Shown here in pieces: positions 15,639 through 24,476 of a stretch of 35,650 nucleotides of DNA. The translations under genes and the position numbers were made by a program. Within the stretch, counting starts at the first letter, position 1. Each line of letters starts with the position of its first letter. Location of the stretch: NCBI GenBank assembly GCA_027034975.1, contig JALVWQ010000041.1, positions 1-35,650 on the forward strand. Direction: 5' to 3'. This DNA comes from Campylobacteraceae bacterium. Lineage in GTDB: Bacteria > Campylobacterota > Campylobacteria > Campylobacterales > Sulfurovaceae. The notes beneath the pieces were generated by a model. The model made no database searches. It was not told the origin of the DNA and saw only the letters and a program-made list of their open reading frames with translations.

Positions 15639-16754
15639 TTGCGTGGTTCAAGAGAACATTTGAAAAATAAAGCATACTTTTTTGGTTTCTCTAGATGGAA
15701 ACATGGGTTCATACGGCCATTTTTTTATGAATACTCTGCAAAAAATATCAACTTTATAAATCCACTTATTTCAACCCATTTAAAGTTAGCTTTAAGAAAA
15801 GGTTTAGATAAAGAGTCCCATATTTATATATGGGGGAGGAAGTCTTTCCCAGAAATAGAAAAATTTGCTAAAGAGAATGGCATAGATATTTATCGTGTCG
15901 AAGATGGATTCATTCGATCTGTTGGTCTTGGTTCTGATTTAACACAGCCATACTCTCAAGTAGTAGATAAACGAGGTATATACTTTGATCCCACTCACGA
16001 GAGTGATTTAGAATATATACTACAAAATTATAATTTTTCAAAGGAACCGGATCTTCTAAAAAGAGCTGAAGTTATCAAAGATGAAATTATAAAGAATAAG
16101 ATTTCGAAATATAATAGCGATGAAATCAAAAAATTAAATTTCCCTTCTCAACAAATAGTTGCCCTAGTAACTGGACAAGTAGAAGATGATGCCTCAATAC
16201 AATATGGTGCAAATGGAATGACAAATTTCGAGTTGCTTCAGATAGTTAAAGAGAAATATCCCGATAGATACATTGTATATAAACCTCATCCAGATGTATT
16301 AAGTGGTAATAGGGTAGGGGATATTCCTAGAGAAAAAGCTTTAGAATATTGTGATGAGATAGTTACAAATATCTCCATAGGAAGTTTGCTAGAGGTTGTT
16401 GATGAAGTACATACACTTACTTCGTTAACAGGTTTTGAGGGACTTATATATGGTAAAAAAGTATATACTTATGGTATGCCTTTTTATGCGGGTTGGGGTT
16501 TAACTGTTGATCTTCGAAAATGTAAAAGAAGAACAGCAAAACGCACTCTAGAAGAACTTATTGCAGCAAGTTATTTGCTCTATCCTCGCTACATTTCTGT
16601 TGAGACCAAAGGGATTTGTAGTGCAGAAAAGACAATTAAAGAGCTAAAGATACAAAAAGAAAAACTTAATAAATCGTCATTTTTTCGTATTAAATTTACG
16701 ATTTATAGTAGAATAAGTAGAATTATACAAAAACTTCTTTCTTTGGTGGTGTAA
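15639..16754 (+). CDS. kpsC: KpsC C-terminal module (beta-Kdo transferase) as a separate protein
   Basis: Second half of the split KpsC, 371 residues: FFGFSRWKHGFIRPFF, YRVEDGFIRSVGLGSDLTQP, VDKRGIYFDPTHESDLEYIL, VTGQVEDDASIQYGA, YKPHPDVLSGNR and GMPFYAGWGLTVDLRKCKRR. It is clearly paralogous to the preceding gene, as the two modules of KpsC are to each other. In characterised KpsC the modules make different Kdo linkages in turn, so the two proteins here probably act as a pair. The TTG at 15639 has a good AGGAG site (15629-15633) five bases upstream, so this is a real independent start and not a frameshift artefact. Two bases separate its stop from the kpsS start. Confidence 0.92.
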   Translation: MRGSREHLKNKAYFFGFSRWKHGFIRPFFYEYSAKNINFINPLISTHLKLALRKGLDKESHIYIWGRKSFPEIEKFAKENGIDIYRVEDGFIRSVGLGSDLTQPYSQVVDKRGIYFDPTHESDLEYILQNYNFSKEPDLLKRAEVIKDEIIKNKISKYNSDEIKKLNFPSQQIVALVTGQVEDDASIQYGANGMTNFELLQIVKEKYPDRYIVYKPHPDVLSGNRVGDIPREKALEYCDEIVTNISIGSLLEVVDEVHTLTSLTGFEGLIYGKKVYTYGMPFYAGWGLTVDLRKCKRRTAKRTLEELIAASYLLYPRYISVETKGICSAEKTIKELKIQKEKLNKSSFFRIKFTIYSRISRIIQKLLSLVV

Positions 16755-16756
16755 AC

Positions 16757-17956
16757 TTGCATAAAATATTTGAGATCATTGGCAATGTTGAAGGAAAAAA
16801 TATTCTCTTATTACAAGGACCAATGGGAAATTTTTTTAATAGACTTGATAAGCTATTCGTAGAGCATGGAGCCAATACATTTCGTATAGGGCTTAATGCT
16901 GGTGATGAATTTTTTGCAGATGCAAACCATTTTACACCTTATCGAGGTAAATTAGATGATTGGGAACTATTTATTGAAAAGTTTTTTAAAGATCATGCTG
17001 TAGATATAATTTTTCTATTTGGAGATTGTAGGGTTTATCAGGAAAAGGCAATTAAAGTTGCTAAAACAATTGGTGTCAAGGTTTATGTTTTCGAGGAGGG
17101 ATATATTCGCCCTGACTTTATTACTCTTGAAGAGGATGGAGTTAATGATAATTCCAAACTTCCAAGAGATAGAGAGTTTTATGACTCTTTAGAATATAAT
17201 TCAAAAAAGGGTTGCAAAAGAAAGGATTTAAAGCATTTTGGTAACACTTATGGGGCAATGGCAATACAAGCAACTATCTATTATCTTGTAGCAAATATGC
17301 TCTTTTTTCGATATCCTTACTATCAGCACCATAGAAAATTCTCTATTATGCTTGAAGCACTCTATGGTATTAGGAACCTTTTTAGAAAATATTGGTATAA
17401 AATTATTGAGAGAAATAAAATAAAGTTATTTAAAACTATATACAATAAACAGTACTACTTTGTAGCACTTCAAGCTTATGAAGATTTTCAGGTAAAGAGA
17501 CATTCCGATTTCAATTCGATAGAAGAGTTTATTTCTGAGGTTCTTCTCTCCTTTAGCAAGTTTGCTCCAAAGGAGACATTTATTGTCTTTAAACACCATC
17601 CTATGGATCGTGGAAAGAAGAATTATAAACGATTTATAACTAAATTAGCAAAAGAGTTGGAATGTCAAGAGAGAGTATTTGTGGTTTATGATCTTCATTT
17701 GCCAACACTTTTAAAAAACACGATTGCAACGATAACTATTAATTCTACTGTTGGGATATCATCTTTGTACCATAAAACACCTACAATTTGTCTAGGAAGG
17801 GCTTTTTATGATATTAAAGGGCTGACATCTAAAGGGATAAAAATTGATGATTTTTGGGAGAATTACCAACCAGTAGACTATACACTTTTTCAAAAATACA
17901 GATGCTATCTCGTAGAGAAAACTCAAATAAATGCAAGCTTTTATAAAGAATCATAA
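16757..17956 (+). CDS. kpsS: Capsule polysaccharide initiating beta-Kdo transferase
   Basis: KpsS transfers the first beta-Kdo to lyso-phosphatidylglycerol, starting the glycolipid anchor that KpsC extends. The 399-residue length is normal. Diagnostic motifs are LLLQGPMGNFFNRL, FRIGLNAGDEFF, IFLFGDCRVYQEKAI, VYVFEEGYIRPDFITLE, FIVFKHHPMDRG and ATITINSTVGISSLYH. The start is TTG 16757, right behind the kpsC module. As the last gene of the capsule operon it ends 33 bases before the 3' end of the convergent tRNA operon, with no clear hairpin terminator between them. Confidence 0.94.
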   Translation: MHKIFEIIGNVEGKNILLLQGPMGNFFNRLDKLFVEHGANTFRIGLNAGDEFFADANHFTPYRGKLDDWELFIEKFFKDHAVDIIFLFGDCRVYQEKAIKVAKTIGVKVYVFEEGYIRPDFITLEEDGVNDNSKLPRDREFYDSLEYNSKKGCKRKDLKHFGNTYGAMAIQATIYYLVANMLFFRYPYYQHHRKFSIMLEALYGIRNLFRKYWYKIIERNKIKLFKTIYNKQYYFVALQAYEDFQVKRHSDFNSIEEFISEVLLSFSKFAPKETFIVFKHHPMDRGKKNYKRFITKLAKELECQERVFVVYDLHLPTLLKNTIATITINSTVGISSLYHKTPTICLGRAFYDIKGLTSKGIKIDDFWENYQPVDYTLFQKYRCYLVEKTQINASFYKES

Positions 17957-17989
17957 AAATATTTATTTAAAAGTAAACTAATTAAGAAG

Positions 17990-18074
17990 TGGTGCGGATG
18001 AGAGGAGTCGAACCTCCACGCCTTGCGGCACTAGATCCTAAGTCTAGCGTGTCTGCCAGTTCCACCACATCCGC
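17990..18074 (-). tRNA. tRNA-Leu (UAG)
   Basis: 85 bases on the minus strand including encoded CCA. The acceptor GCGGATG pairs with CATCCGC, discriminator A. The anticodon stem CTAGA/TCTAG encloses loop CTTAGGA (anticodon TAG). A class II variable arm and the T-loop sequence GGTTCGACTCC are present. Last gene of the tRNA operon. Confidence 0.96.
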
Positions 18075-18077
18075 AGG

Positions 18078-18154
18078 TGGTACACCCGTTAGGATTCGAA
18101 CCTAAGACCGCCCGCTTAGAAGGCGGGTGCTCTATCCAGCTGAGCTACGAGTGC
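18078..18154 (-). tRNA. tRNA-Arg (UCU)
   Basis: 77 bases with encoded CCA. Anticodon stem CCCGC/GCGGG, loop CTTCTAA (anticodon TCT), T-loop GGTTCGAATCC. Acceptor GCACTCG pairs with CGGGTGT, including a G-U first pair. Only three bases separate it from tRNA-Leu. Confidence 0.96.
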
Positions 18155-18171
18155 ATTGTATAATAATTTAG

Positions 18172-18248
18172 TGGTACGCCAGAGAGGACTTGAACCCCTA
18201 ACCCTCTGATCCGAAGTCAGATGCTCTATCCAGTTGAGCCACTGGCGC
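18172..18248 (-). tRNA. tRNA-Arg (UCG)
   Basis: 77 bases with encoded CCA. Acceptor GCGCCAG/CTGGCGT, anticodon stem TCTGA/TCAGA, loop CTTCGGA (anticodon TCG), T-loop GGTTCAAGTCC. Reads CGA/CGG codons. Confidence 0.95.
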
Positions 18249-18269
18249 TCGGTCGGGTTAAAAATCAAA

Positions 18270-18346
18270 TGGGGTAGGCGATGGGACTCGAACCCACGAC
18301 AACCAGTGCCACAAACTGGCGCTCTACCAACTGAACTACGCCTACC
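18270..18346 (-). tRNA. tRNA-His (GUG)
   Basis: Includes an encoded G at position -1 opposite discriminator C73, the tRNA-His identity pair, and encoded CCA. Anticodon stem CCAGT/ACTGG, loop TTGTGGC (anticodon GTG). Confidence 0.96.
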
Positions 18347-18408
18347 ATATAATAATATGAGCGACCAAAATCTATTACTAAATTATTAAAAAAGTACATA
18401 TTTTACAA

Positions 18409-18485
18409 TGGTCGGAGTGAAAGGACTCGAACCTTCGACCCCCTGGTCCCAAACCAGGTGCGCTACCAGACTGCGCTACACTCCG
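18409..18485 (-). tRNA. tRNA-Pro (UGG)
   Basis: 77 bases with encoded CCA. Acceptor CGGAGTG/CACTCCG, anticodon stem CCTGG/CCAGG, loop TTTGGGA (anticodon TGG). First gene of the operon after the promoter at 18503-18531. Confidence 0.96.
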
Positions 18486-18502
18486 TAACAAAATGGAGTG
18501 CA

Positions 18503-18531
18503 ATTATAGGAAAAAAAATTTAAAATGTCAA
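18503..18531 (-). promoter_or_regulatory. Consensus sigma-70 promoter of the tRNA operon
   Basis: On the minus strand TTGACA (18531-18526) and TATAAT (18508-18503) are both perfect and 17 bases apart. Transcription should start near 18496, about 10 bases before tRNA-Pro, and read through His, Arg, Arg and Leu. Confidence 0.88.
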
Positions 18532-18612
18532 GAGTTTTTTTGTAAAAAGCTTTATTTTTTATAAAATAAGGCAAATTAAGCACTTTTTATAGTGATTTAA
18601 CTACAATTTAGT

Positions 18613-19023
18613 ATGGTTTATCTCACTCTCTTTTTTATTGCATTTTTAAGTGGATCGCTACTGCCGCTTGGGAGCGAGGCACTCTTTTTGTATGATTTGC
18701 AAGCTGGCTATAGTGCTATTACACTAGTGCTTTTTGCAAGTGTAGGGAATATACTTGGTGCTTTACTAAACTACTATTTAGGGCTAAAAGGCGAGGAGTT
18801 TTTATTGTATAAGGGGTATTTGAAGGAGGCTTCTTTGCAAAAGGCTCGTAAGCGTTTTGATCGTTTTGGTGGATATGTTCTCCTCTTGAGTGCGGCTCCA
18901 ATTATTGGTGATCCATTAACATTTATTGCTGGTATGATGGGGTATCGTTTGCGATATTTTCTATTTTTTGTTACTCTTTCTAAAACCGTTCGTTATGCCC
19001 TGCTTGCTCTATTTTTTATATAG
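18613..19023 (+). CDS. YqaA/DedA-family (SNARE-associated Golgi-type) membrane protein
   Basis: A 136-residue integral membrane protein of the VTT/DedA superfamily, YqaA branch. A first hydrophobic helix carries SGSLLPLGSEALFLY, followed by a re-entrant-type segment with GNILGALLNYYLG, a basic amphipathic stretch (KRFDRFGG) and SAAPIIGDPLTFIAGMMG, the family's second signature. DedA proteins are linked to undecaprenyl-phosphate or phospholipid recycling; function here is unknown. No ribosome-binding site precedes the ATG, and a TACAAT at 18602-18607 lies so close that the message may be leaderless. It is transcribed away from the tRNA operon. Confidence 0.85.
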   Translation: MVYLTLFFIAFLSGSLLPLGSEALFLYDLQAGYSAITLVLFASVGNILGALLNYYLGLKGEEFLLYKGYLKEASLQKARKRFDRFGGYVLLLSAAPIIGDPLTFIAGMMGYRLRYFLFFVTLSKTVRYALLALFFI

Positions 19024-19095
19024 AGTGATTAAATTAACTTGAGAGTGGCGGCTGAGAGTACGAATAGATATAAGATAAAATTTGAGGAGGCTAAA

Positions 19096-19659
19096 GTGGA
19101 AATTAGTGTAATTTACATTCATGGTTTTGGAAGTTCTGGTTTTGGGGTGAAGGCGGAGCTCTTTCGGCAATACTTTAAGAGTCGAGGGGTGCAGTTTTTG
19201 GCTCCGTCGCTCTCGTATGTGCCGCAGCTTGCGATGCAAACACTTACTGAGATAGCGAAGTGTTGCAAAAATCCAGTTTTTATTGGCTCATCGCTTGGTG
19301 GGTTCTATTCGCTCTATTTGGCAAATAAGTTTAATACAAAGGCAGTTTTAATAAATCCGGCTCTCTATGCAGAGTCGACTCTAAGACGCCATATAAAGGG
19401 GTATGCAACAAACTTTTATGACCTAAGTAGATTTGAGTGGAACGATAATCACTTGAGTATGCTCAAAAAGTATAAGGTAGATTCGCCTAAAGAGGAGAAT
19501 CTCTTTGTTTTGCTGCAAAAAGGTGATGATATTTTAGATTACAGAGATGCTTTGGCACTTCTGCCCAATGCAAAAGTTGTCGTAGAAGAGGGTGGTTCAC
19601 ACTCTTTTGATGGGATAGAGCGATATTTTGCCCAAATTGAAGCCTTTTTACTTGCATAA
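19096..19659 (+). CDS. YqiA-like alpha/beta-hydrolase (esterase)
   Basis: A small cytoplasmic alpha/beta-fold esterase of the YqiA/UPF0227 type, 187 residues. It begins SVIYIHGFGSSGFGVKAEL, has the nucleophile elbow GSSLGGFYSLYLA (central Ser), an Asp in LLQKGDDILDYRDAL and the catalytic His in GGSHSFDGIERYF. The start is GTG 19096, five bases after a strong GAGGAGG site at 19084-19090. A longer reading frame from 19039 would add 19 residues before the conserved strand and is less likely. Physiological substrate unknown. Confidence 0.87.
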   Translation: MEISVIYIHGFGSSGFGVKAELFRQYFKSRGVQFLAPSLSYVPQLAMQTLTEIAKCCKNPVFIGSSLGGFYSLYLANKFNTKAVLINPALYAESTLRRHIKGYATNFYDLSRFEWNDNHLSMLKKYKVDSPKEENLFVLLQKGDDILDYRDALALLPNAKVVVEEGGSHSFDGIERYFAQIEAFLLA

Positions 19660-19686
19660 TTTTCGATACGCGAAGTAGAGTTTGTG

Positions 19687-19692
19687 TATAAT
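19687..19692 (+). promoter_or_regulatory. Candidate extended -10 for the second polysaccharide operon
   Basis: Perfect TATAAT preceded by TGTG, 30 bases upstream of the TTG start at 19723. The following 12 bases (atcattaatttt) are identical to those behind the TACAAT at 5447, which may reflect a shared start-site context or chance. Confidence 0.5.
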
Positions 19693-19722
19693 ATCATTAA
19701 TTTTATAGAGTGAGGATAGATC

Positions 19723-21162
19723 TTGAGTAAGATTAATAAGAGTATATTTCGAGAGTATGATATTAGGGGAGTATTTGAAGAGGATTTAAATGAGACCTCG
19801 GTAAAGCTAATTGGTTACTTTTTAGGGAAGCGAATTGGTGGTGCAAAGATTGTTGCAGTTGGTTTTGATGCAAGGGAGCACTCTCCTATTTTGCGTGACT
19901 ACTTAGTATCTGGGCTCAATGCTGCTGGGTGTAGAGTGATCGATATGGGGTTGGTAGCAACGCCTATAAACTACTTTAGTAACTACCAGCCTCTCAATAC
20001 CCTTTTGCCAGAGGATTCTGCAATTTTAGCTGCTGTTAGCAACAAAAAGTCTTTGATTGATGGCTCGATTATGATTACAGGATCACACAATCCTAGTGAG
20101 TATAATGGTTTTAAGATTACAATCGACAGAGCACCATTCTTTGGCGAAGATATCTATGCTTTGGGCGATGAAATAGTTGCCAATGAGAGCTTAGAGATAG
20201 AGAGAAACTTAGAGCGAGAAGAGGTGGATGTGAAGCGGCTCTATGTCGATTTCATGCTTCAAGAGTTTGCACACCTTAAGGGTTTAGAGAAGAGAATTAT
20301 TATCGATTGCGGTAATGGTGTTGCTGGAACGGTGATAAATGATATCTTTGATGGCTTGGGGCTTGACTATAAGGGGCTCTACTGTGAGCCTGATGGAAGA
20401 TTTCCAAATCACCATCCAGATCCATCGGTAGAGAAGAATTTAGCAGATCTTAAAGCAGCTCTTGCGAAAGAGGGAGATATTGGTTTTGCTTACGATGGCG
20501 ATGCTGATAGAATTGCTGTTTTAACCAAGAAGCACAATATCAAGGGTGACCAGATGGCACTACTTTATGCTTTGTCAATGGAGCAGCCAACGGTTATTGG
20601 CGAAGTAAAGTGCTCGCAGGTGATGTATGATGAGCTAGAGCGAAGAGGGTGCAAAGCGGTAATGTATAAGACGGGGCACTCAAACCTGAAAGTGAAGATG
20701 AAAGAGCTTAATGCCGATTTAGCGTGTGAGGTGAGTGGGCATATCTTCTTTAAACACCGCTATTTTGGGTATGATGATGCAATCTATGCAACTTTAAGAA
20801 TGCTTGAGCTAATTCAAAGTGGTGTCGATTTAGATAGCGAAATAGAGGCACTTCCAAAAGTCTTTTCGACAGAGGAGATTAAGGTGGAGACAAGTGATGA
20901 GGAGAAGTTCGCTCTTGTAAATAAGGTTAAAGAGTTGCTTGCTAATCCAAGTGAGGATTTTCCTAAGATTAAGAGCCTTATCGATGTTGATGGTGTGCGG
21001 ATAAATTTTGAGCATGGCTGGGGCTTGGTGCGAGCAAGCAATACGACTCCAGTACTAGTAACACGATTTGAATCGACCGATGCCAATTTAGCAAAACTCT
21101 ATGAAGAGCGAGTAAATAGCTTAATTGGGCGAGCAAAAGTGCTTCTTGGAGAGGAGCGATGA
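19723..21162 (+). CDS. manB: Phosphomannomutase/phosphoglucomutase
   Basis: Interconverts hexose-6-phosphate and hexose-1-phosphate, feeding GalU (and possibly GDP-mannose) synthesis. The 479-residue alpha-D-phosphohexomutase has its phosphoserine in TGSHNPSEYNG (Ser121), the Mg-binding loop DGDADR (Asp258, 260, 262), the sugar-specificity loop CEVSGH and the phosphate-binding RASNTTP near the C terminus. The start is TTG 19723 after a GTGAGGA site; IFREYDIRG near the start is the usual amino terminus. The GEVSGH-like loop suggests a PMM/PGM of dual specificity. The stop overlaps the pgi start (ATGA). Confidence 0.92.
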   Translation: MSKINKSIFREYDIRGVFEEDLNETSVKLIGYFLGKRIGGAKIVAVGFDAREHSPILRDYLVSGLNAAGCRVIDMGLVATPINYFSNYQPLNTLLPEDSAILAAVSNKKSLIDGSIMITGSHNPSEYNGFKITIDRAPFFGEDIYALGDEIVANESLEIERNLEREEVDVKRLYVDFMLQEFAHLKGLEKRIIIDCGNGVAGTVINDIFDGLGLDYKGLYCEPDGRFPNHHPDPSVEKNLADLKAALAKEGDIGFAYDGDADRIAVLTKKHNIKGDQMALLYALSMEQPTVIGEVKCSQVMYDELERRGCKAVMYKTGHSNLKVKMKELNADLACEVSGHIFFKHRYFGYDDAIYATLRMLELIQSGVDLDSEIEALPKVFSTEEIKVETSDEEKFALVNKVKELLANPSEDFPKIKSLIDVDGVRINFEHGWGLVRASNTTPVLVTRFESTDANLAKLYEERVNSLIGRAKVLLGEER

Positions 21163-22391
21163 AGAGTCGATTGCACTTTGATGAGCAACTCTTAAGTAGG
21201 GAGCGAAAGCGGTTACTAGAGCAGATAGAGAAGGAGCAGGAGCATATTGGCTACTATAGCTTGCCCAATCAAGATATATCGCCAATATTGGAGTTTGCCC
21301 AGAGTTTTGATGATACTATAGAGACTATTGCAGTTATTGGAATCGGTGGGAGCTCTTTAGGGGCAAAGGCTGTCTATGAGTTTTTGCGGCCTGTAAAGAA
21401 GCTAAAGCGAAGACTCTACTTTTTTGAGTCGACCGATCCTATTAATATAGAGAGTCAGTTAGAGAGTATTGATATTGAGAAGTCGCACTTTTTAGTAATT
21501 AGTAAATCGGGTACAACTGTTGAAACAATGGCTATCTTTAAATATATCTATAGTCTTGATAGCTCAAGGGATCGATTTACCTTTATTAGTGAAGAGGGCT
21601 CGAAGTTAGATCAGTTTGCCCAAAAGATTGGAGCAACAAGGTTCCATCTACAAGAGAGTGTAGGGGGGAGATTTTCTGTACTGAGTGTTGTGGGGCTCTT
21701 GCCGCTCGCTTTAAGTGGTGTTGATGTTGTAGAGCTTCTAAAGGGGGCTTCTCGGATTAAGGAGAGCTTCTTTAATGATGGCTACATTAAAGAGTTGCTC
21801 TTAAATAAAGCCTCTTTTTATGCAAAGAATCATGCTATATATAATATTAACTGTCTCTTTGCCTATAGTGAAACGCTGCGATATTTTATTCAGTGGTATG
21901 TGCAGCTTTGGGGGGAGAGTTTAGGGAAGAAGCAGCGACATAGTGCCTTTAATGTGGGCCTTACTCCGATTGGACTGATTGGTCCAAAAGACCAGCACTC
22001 CTTTTTACAGCTGATTATGGAGGGGACTCGCGATAAGTCGATAAGCTTTATTGAGATTGCTGATTTTCAAAAGAGTTTAGAGATACCAGATATTTCACTG
22101 CCACATTTAGAGGATATGGATCTTTTAAATGGTGTGAAGTTTAGCGATCTTATATCGATGCAGAGCCAATCGGTGCTAGAGGCACTTTTAGAAGAGGGTG
22201 ATATACCAATAGATGAGATAGTGATTGACCGTGTGGATGAGGCAAGTATGGGGGAGCTTATCTACTACTATGAGCTCTTAACCTCACTTGTAGGCGAGTT
22301 GATTGATGTAAATACCTATGACCAACCAGGCGTAGAAGCCGGAAAGAGAATATTAAAAGAGAAACTAGAAAAAAGGAAAAAGAATGATTAA
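21159..22391 (+). CDS. pgi: Glucose-6-phosphate isomerase
   Basis: Interconverts glucose-6-phosphate and fructose-6-phosphate. The 410 residues match the short Pgi typical of Campylobacterota (E. coli has about 550). Motifs: AVIGIGGSSLGAKA, VISKSGTTVETMA (phosphate binding), QESVGGRFSVLSVVGLLP, and GPKDQHSFLQLIMEG with the conserved Gln-His. Near the end, YDQPGVEAGKRILKE is the PGI C-terminal signature. It overlaps manB at the start and galU at the end (8 bases), so the three are translationally coupled for UDP-glucose synthesis. Confidence 0.96.
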   Translation: MKSRLHFDEQLLSRERKRLLEQIEKEQEHIGYYSLPNQDISPILEFAQSFDDTIETIAVIGIGGSSLGAKAVYEFLRPVKKLKRRLYFFESTDPINIESQLESIDIEKSHFLVISKSGTTVETMAIFKYIYSLDSSRDRFTFISEEGSKLDQFAQKIGATRFHLQESVGGRFSVLSVVGLLPLALSGVDVVELLKGASRIKESFFNDGYIKELLLNKASFYAKNHAIYNINCLFAYSETLRYFIQWYVQLWGESLGKKQRHSAFNVGLTPIGLIGPKDQHSFLQLIMEGTRDKSISFIEIADFQKSLEIPDISLPHLEDMDLLNGVKFSDLISMQSQSVLEALLEEGDIPIDEIVIDRVDEASMGELIYYYELLTSLVGELIDVNTYDQPGVEAGKRILKEKLEKRKKND

Positions 22392-23214
22392 AAAGTGCCT
22401 ATTTCCTGCAGCTGGGTATGGGACAAGATTTCTACCAGCTACAAAAGCAACACCAAAAGAGATGCTCCCAGTGTTAACAAAGCCACTTATTCAGTATGGT
22501 GTAGAGGAGGCGATATCTGCAGGGTGTGATACGATGGCTATTGTTACAGGTCGTGGAAAGAGAGCTATAGAGGACCATTTTGATATTAGCTATGAGTTGG
22601 AGCATCAAATCAGAAATACACCTAAAGAGTACTTTCTACATGAGATTCGTTCTGTTATTAACTCTTGCCAATTTACCTATACAAGACAAAATGAGATGAA
22701 AGGGCTTGGGCACGCTATTTTAACTGGTGAAGCTCTCATTGGAAATGAGCCATTTGCTGTTATTTTAGCCGATGACCTTTGTGATAATGGGGATGGTGAG
22801 AGTGTATTAAAGCAGATGGTAGAGGTTTATGAACGCTACAGCTGCTCTGTTGTTGCCCTGCAAGAGGTACCCAAAGAGGAGACCTCTAAGTATGGGATTA
22901 TTGAGGGAAAATTGATCGATCAGAGTGATGATATTTACAGAGTTAGTAGTATGGTTGAAAAGCCAGATATGGATGAAGCACCAAGCAATTTAGCCATTAT
23001 TGGGCGGTATATATTAGATCCAGAGATCTTTGATGCCATAAGAGAGACAAAACCGGGTCGCGGTGGAGAGATACAAATTACAGATGCACTGATGGAGTTG
23101 GCAAAGAAAGGTCGAGTCATTGGGTATAAGTTTAAGGGTAAACGGTTCGACTGTGGGAGTGTCGAAGGGTTTGTAGAAGCAACAAATTGGTTCTATGAAA
23201 AGAGTGCTAAGTAG
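22384..23214 (+). CDS. galU: UTP-glucose-1-phosphate uridylyltransferase
   Basis: Makes UDP-glucose from UTP and glucose-1-phosphate. 276 residues, normal for bacterial GalU. The amino terminus CLFPAAGYGTRFLPATKATP is the nucleotide-binding signature, followed by KEMLPV, KGLGHAIL, FAVILADD (metal-binding Asp), VEKP and GRGGEIQITDAL. It supplies the UDP-glucose dehydrogenase encoded next, after a 65-base gap with its own candidate promoter. Confidence 0.96.
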   Translation: MIKKCLFPAAGYGTRFLPATKATPKEMLPVLTKPLIQYGVEEAISAGCDTMAIVTGRGKRAIEDHFDISYELEHQIRNTPKEYFLHEIRSVINSCQFTYTRQNEMKGLGHAILTGEALIGNEPFAVILADDLCDNGDGESVLKQMVEVYERYSCSVVALQEVPKEETSKYGIIEGKLIDQSDDIYRVSSMVEKPDMDEAPSNLAIIGRYILDPEIFDAIRETKPGRGGEIQITDALMELAKKGRVIGYKFKGKRFDCGSVEGFVEATNWFYEKSAK

Positions 23215-23245
23215 GCAATAAAACCGATTAAAAGTAAATTTAAGC

Positions 23246-23251
23246 TACAAT
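23246..23251 (+). promoter_or_regulatory. Candidate -10 before the UDP-glucose dehydrogenase gene
   Basis: TACAAT lies 28 bases before the GTG start, in the only sizeable gap (65 bases) of this stretch, with an AAGGTAGAG ribosome-binding region after it. No clear -35. Confidence 0.35.
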
Positions 23252-23279
23252 ACTTCAGATTTTAACTGAAGGTAGAGTT

Positions 23280-24470
23280 GTGAAGATTGCAATAGCTGGT
23301 ACGGGATATGTAGGTTTATCAAATGGGTTACTTTTAGCACAACACAATGAGGTTGTAGCACTTGATATTGTCAAAGAGAAGGTGGAGATGCTTAATAAGA
23401 GGCAATCTCCAATAGAGGATACAGAGATAGAAGCCTTCTTGCAAAGAGATGATATTAATTTTCGAGCAACGCTTGATAAAGAGGAGGCCTATAAGGGTGC
23501 GGAGTTTATTGTAATTGCGACCCCTACAGATTATGACCCCCAAACAAACTATTTTAATACAAAGAGCATAGAAGCTGTAATTGGTGATGTCTTAGAGATC
23601 AATCCAGATGCAACGATGGTGATAAAATCGACTGTGCCAGTAGGATATACGAAGAGTGTACGAGAGCAGTTTAATACGAACAATATTATCTTCTCTCCAG
23701 AGTTTTTAAGAGAGGGGTGTGCTCTTTATGATAATCTTCATCCTAGCCGTATTATTGTTGGCGAAAAGAGTGAGCGAGCAAAAACCTTTGCGAGATTGCT
23801 GCAAGAGGGGGCGATAAAAAAAGATATTCCACTTCTCTTTACAGACTCTACCGAAGCTGAAGCAATTAAGCTCTTTGCCAATACCTACTTAGCGATGCGT
23901 GTAGCCTTTTTTAATGAGCTCGATAGCTACTGTATGGCACACAACTTAGATACTGAACAGATTATCCAAGGGGTTGGCTTAGACCCACGAATTGGAACAC
24001 ACTACAATAATCCAAGCTTTGGTTATGGTGGCTACTGCTTACCTAAGGATACCAAGCAGCTTTTAGCAAACTATAACCAGGTGCCAAATAACCTTATAGA
24101 AGCAATTGTTAATGCCAATAGAACGCGAAAAGATTTTATTAGTGATACCATTATAGAGAAGCTAAAATCGATGGGAAAATTGCAAGATGGTGTTGTAGGG
24201 ATTTATCGGCTTGTGATGAAAGAGGGGAGCGATAACTTTAGAAGCAGTGCAATTCAAGGGATTATGAAGCGACTCAAAGCAAAAGGGATAGAGGTTATTG
24301 TCTATGAACCGGTACTCAAAGAGGAGCACTTCTTTAACTCTGAGGTAGTAAAAGATTTTGAAGCATTTAAAAAACGATCAGATATTATTGTCGCTAATAG
24401 ACTTGGAGAAGAGTTGCAGAGTGTAAAAGAGAAGGTCTTTACAAGAGATATCTTTAATAGCGATAAGTAG
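23280..24470 (+). CDS. ugd: UDP-glucose 6-dehydrogenase
   Basis: Oxidises UDP-glucose to UDP-glucuronate with two NAD. The 396-residue short-type enzyme has the Rossmann motif [58 protein letters not shown] and the catalytic Cys253 in [15 protein letters not shown], followed by the UDP-binding domain. The GTG start is directly in the Rossmann strand context ([10 protein letters not shown]). The product feeds the adjacent 4-epimerase, six bases downstream. Confidence 0.95.
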   Translation: MKIAIAGTGYVGLSNGLLLAQHNEVVALDIVKEKVEMLNKRQSPIEDTEIEAFLQRDDINFRATLDKEEAYKGAEFIVIATPTDYDPQTNYFNTKSIEAVIGDVLEINPDATMVIKSTVPVGYTKSVREQFNTNNIIFSPEFLREGCALYDNLHPSRIIVGEKSERAKTFARLLQEGAIKKDIPLLFTDSTEAEAIKLFANTYLAMRVAFFNELDSYCMAHNLDTEQIIQGVGLDPRIGTHYNNPSFGYGGYCLPKDTKQLLANYNQVPNNLIEAIVNANRTRKDFISDTIIEKLKSMGKLQDGVVGIYRLVMKEGSDNFRSSAIQGIMKRLKAKGIEVIVYEPVLKEEHFFNSEVVKDFEAFKKRSDIIVANRLGEELQSVKEKVFTRDIFNSDK

Positions 24471-24476
24471 GGTTGC

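Noticed and set aside
17957-17989. Bidirectional terminator between kpsS and tRNA-Leu
   Set aside because: The sequence is AT-rich but I could not find a stem of useful length, so no terminator is annotated.
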